Shown here: positions 12,360-12,585 of the stretch, piece by piece
Numbering within the stretch: the first letter of the stretch is position 1
Layout of the letters: the number at the start of each line of letters is the position of its first letter
NCBI GenBank assembly: GCA_025363505.1
Contig: JANYDV010000017.1
Coordinates: 1 to 12,585 of the forward strand
Source of the DNA: Bacteroidota bacterium
Lineage (GTDB): Bacteria; Bacteroidota; Ignavibacteria; Palsa-1295
Length of the DNA: 12,585 bases
Direction: 5' to 3'
Position numbers and translations under genes: made by a program
The notes under the pieces: generated by a model
The model's database searches: none
Seen by the model: only the letters and a program-made list of their open reading frames with translations
Told to the model about the DNA's origin: nothing

Positions 12360-12585
12360 ATGACAAATAAATTCAGCAAAGCCTTTTTAACGGCTTTCAT
12401 TTTAGCCGCAACACTTTCGATCACTTCAATGCTGGTCGTGGGTTGCAAAGATAATTCGGTTGAACCACAAGCTACTCAAGAGTATGACTCAGAAGCAGCA
12501 GCCGATATGCAGGCTTCATCACTCGGTACAGAATCCGGAGGAGCAGGTGTTAGCTTTGGCGATGTAATGTCGCTTACGACCAATG
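12360..12585 (+). CDS. Lipoprotein of unknown function, cut by the window end
   Basis: Only the first 75 codons are present. MTNKFSKAFLTAF starts a signal peptide whose hydrophobic core (about 8-28) ends in the lipobox VVGC, so Cys29 should be lipidated after export by Sec. The mature part that is visible is polar and acidic, then Gly/Ser-rich, which looks like a flexible linker; no domain is recognised. The start is set by the ideal Shine-Dalgarno site and by the signal peptide. The gene is separated from the permeases by a strong terminator, so it has its own promoter. It could be the solute-binding protein of the transporter, but nothing in the visible sequence supports that, and short acidic linkers of this kind are common in many Bacteroidota surface lipoproteins. 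Confidence 0.8.
   Translation, partial: MTNKFSKAFLTAFILAATLSITSMLVVGCKDNSVEPQATQEYDSEAAADMQASSLGTESGGAGVSFGDVMSLTTN

Noticed and set aside
1..12585. CRISPR array, mobile element, phage or defence system
   Set aside because: No regularly spaced repeats, terminal inverted repeats, transposase, integrase or nuclease-like gene was found.

Overview
The window looks like a housekeeping stretch from a member of the FCB (Bacteroidota/Chlorobi) superphylum, probably a Chlorobi-, Ignavibacteria- or Kapabacteria-like lineage rather than a classical Bacteroidia. Reasons: (i) SecD and SecF are separate genes, whereas Bacteroidia usually carry one fused SecDF; (ii) nearly every start lacks a Shine-Dalgarno sequence; (iii) a well-matched Bacteroidota-type promoter (TTTG, 20 nt, TAnnTTTG) lies at 4741-4772; (iv) the MnmA, lipoprotein and ABC permease sequences have the character seen in that group. 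The lineage is an inference from gene content and sequence style; no search was run.

Layout. 1-1096: mnmA (tRNA 2-thiouridylase), with its N-terminal ATP-binding loop frameshifted and degraded at the window edge. 1120-1632: small secreted lipoprotein. 1651-3195: biotin-dependent acyl-CoA carboxylase carboxyltransferase subunit (PccB-like). 3259-4350, minus strand: ethylbenzene-dehydrogenase-type haem-binding lipoprotein with a C-x3-C-H motif. 4510-4582: tRNA-Pro(UGG). 4583-5195: more than 600 bases without a protein gene, holding three regularly spaced A-tracts, the Bacteroidota-type promoter and a strong terminator with a UCCG tetraloop. Together these outline an undescribed, independently transcribed RNA of roughly 275 nt, followed by the secD leader. 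5196-9901: secD, secF, a single-domain STAS anti-anti-sigma protein and purA, closely spaced and probably one operon. 10008-12215: a pair of peptide-class ABC permeases whose inserts resemble YejB/YejE, ending in a textbook terminator. 12360 to the edge: the start of a lipoprotein gene with the only strong Shine-Dalgarno sequence in the window.

How the parts relate. SecD and SecF form the proton-driven accessory complex of the Sec translocon, which exports the three lipoproteins and inserts the permeases encoded here. PurA makes the AMP precursor, and the STAS protein probably acts in a partner-switching pathway whose kinase and phosphatase are not in view. The carboxylase and the ABC transporter both lack partner subunits in the window. 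I see no CRISPR array, phage, insertion sequence or defence system. The best candidate for something undescribed is the RNA at about 4779-5055.
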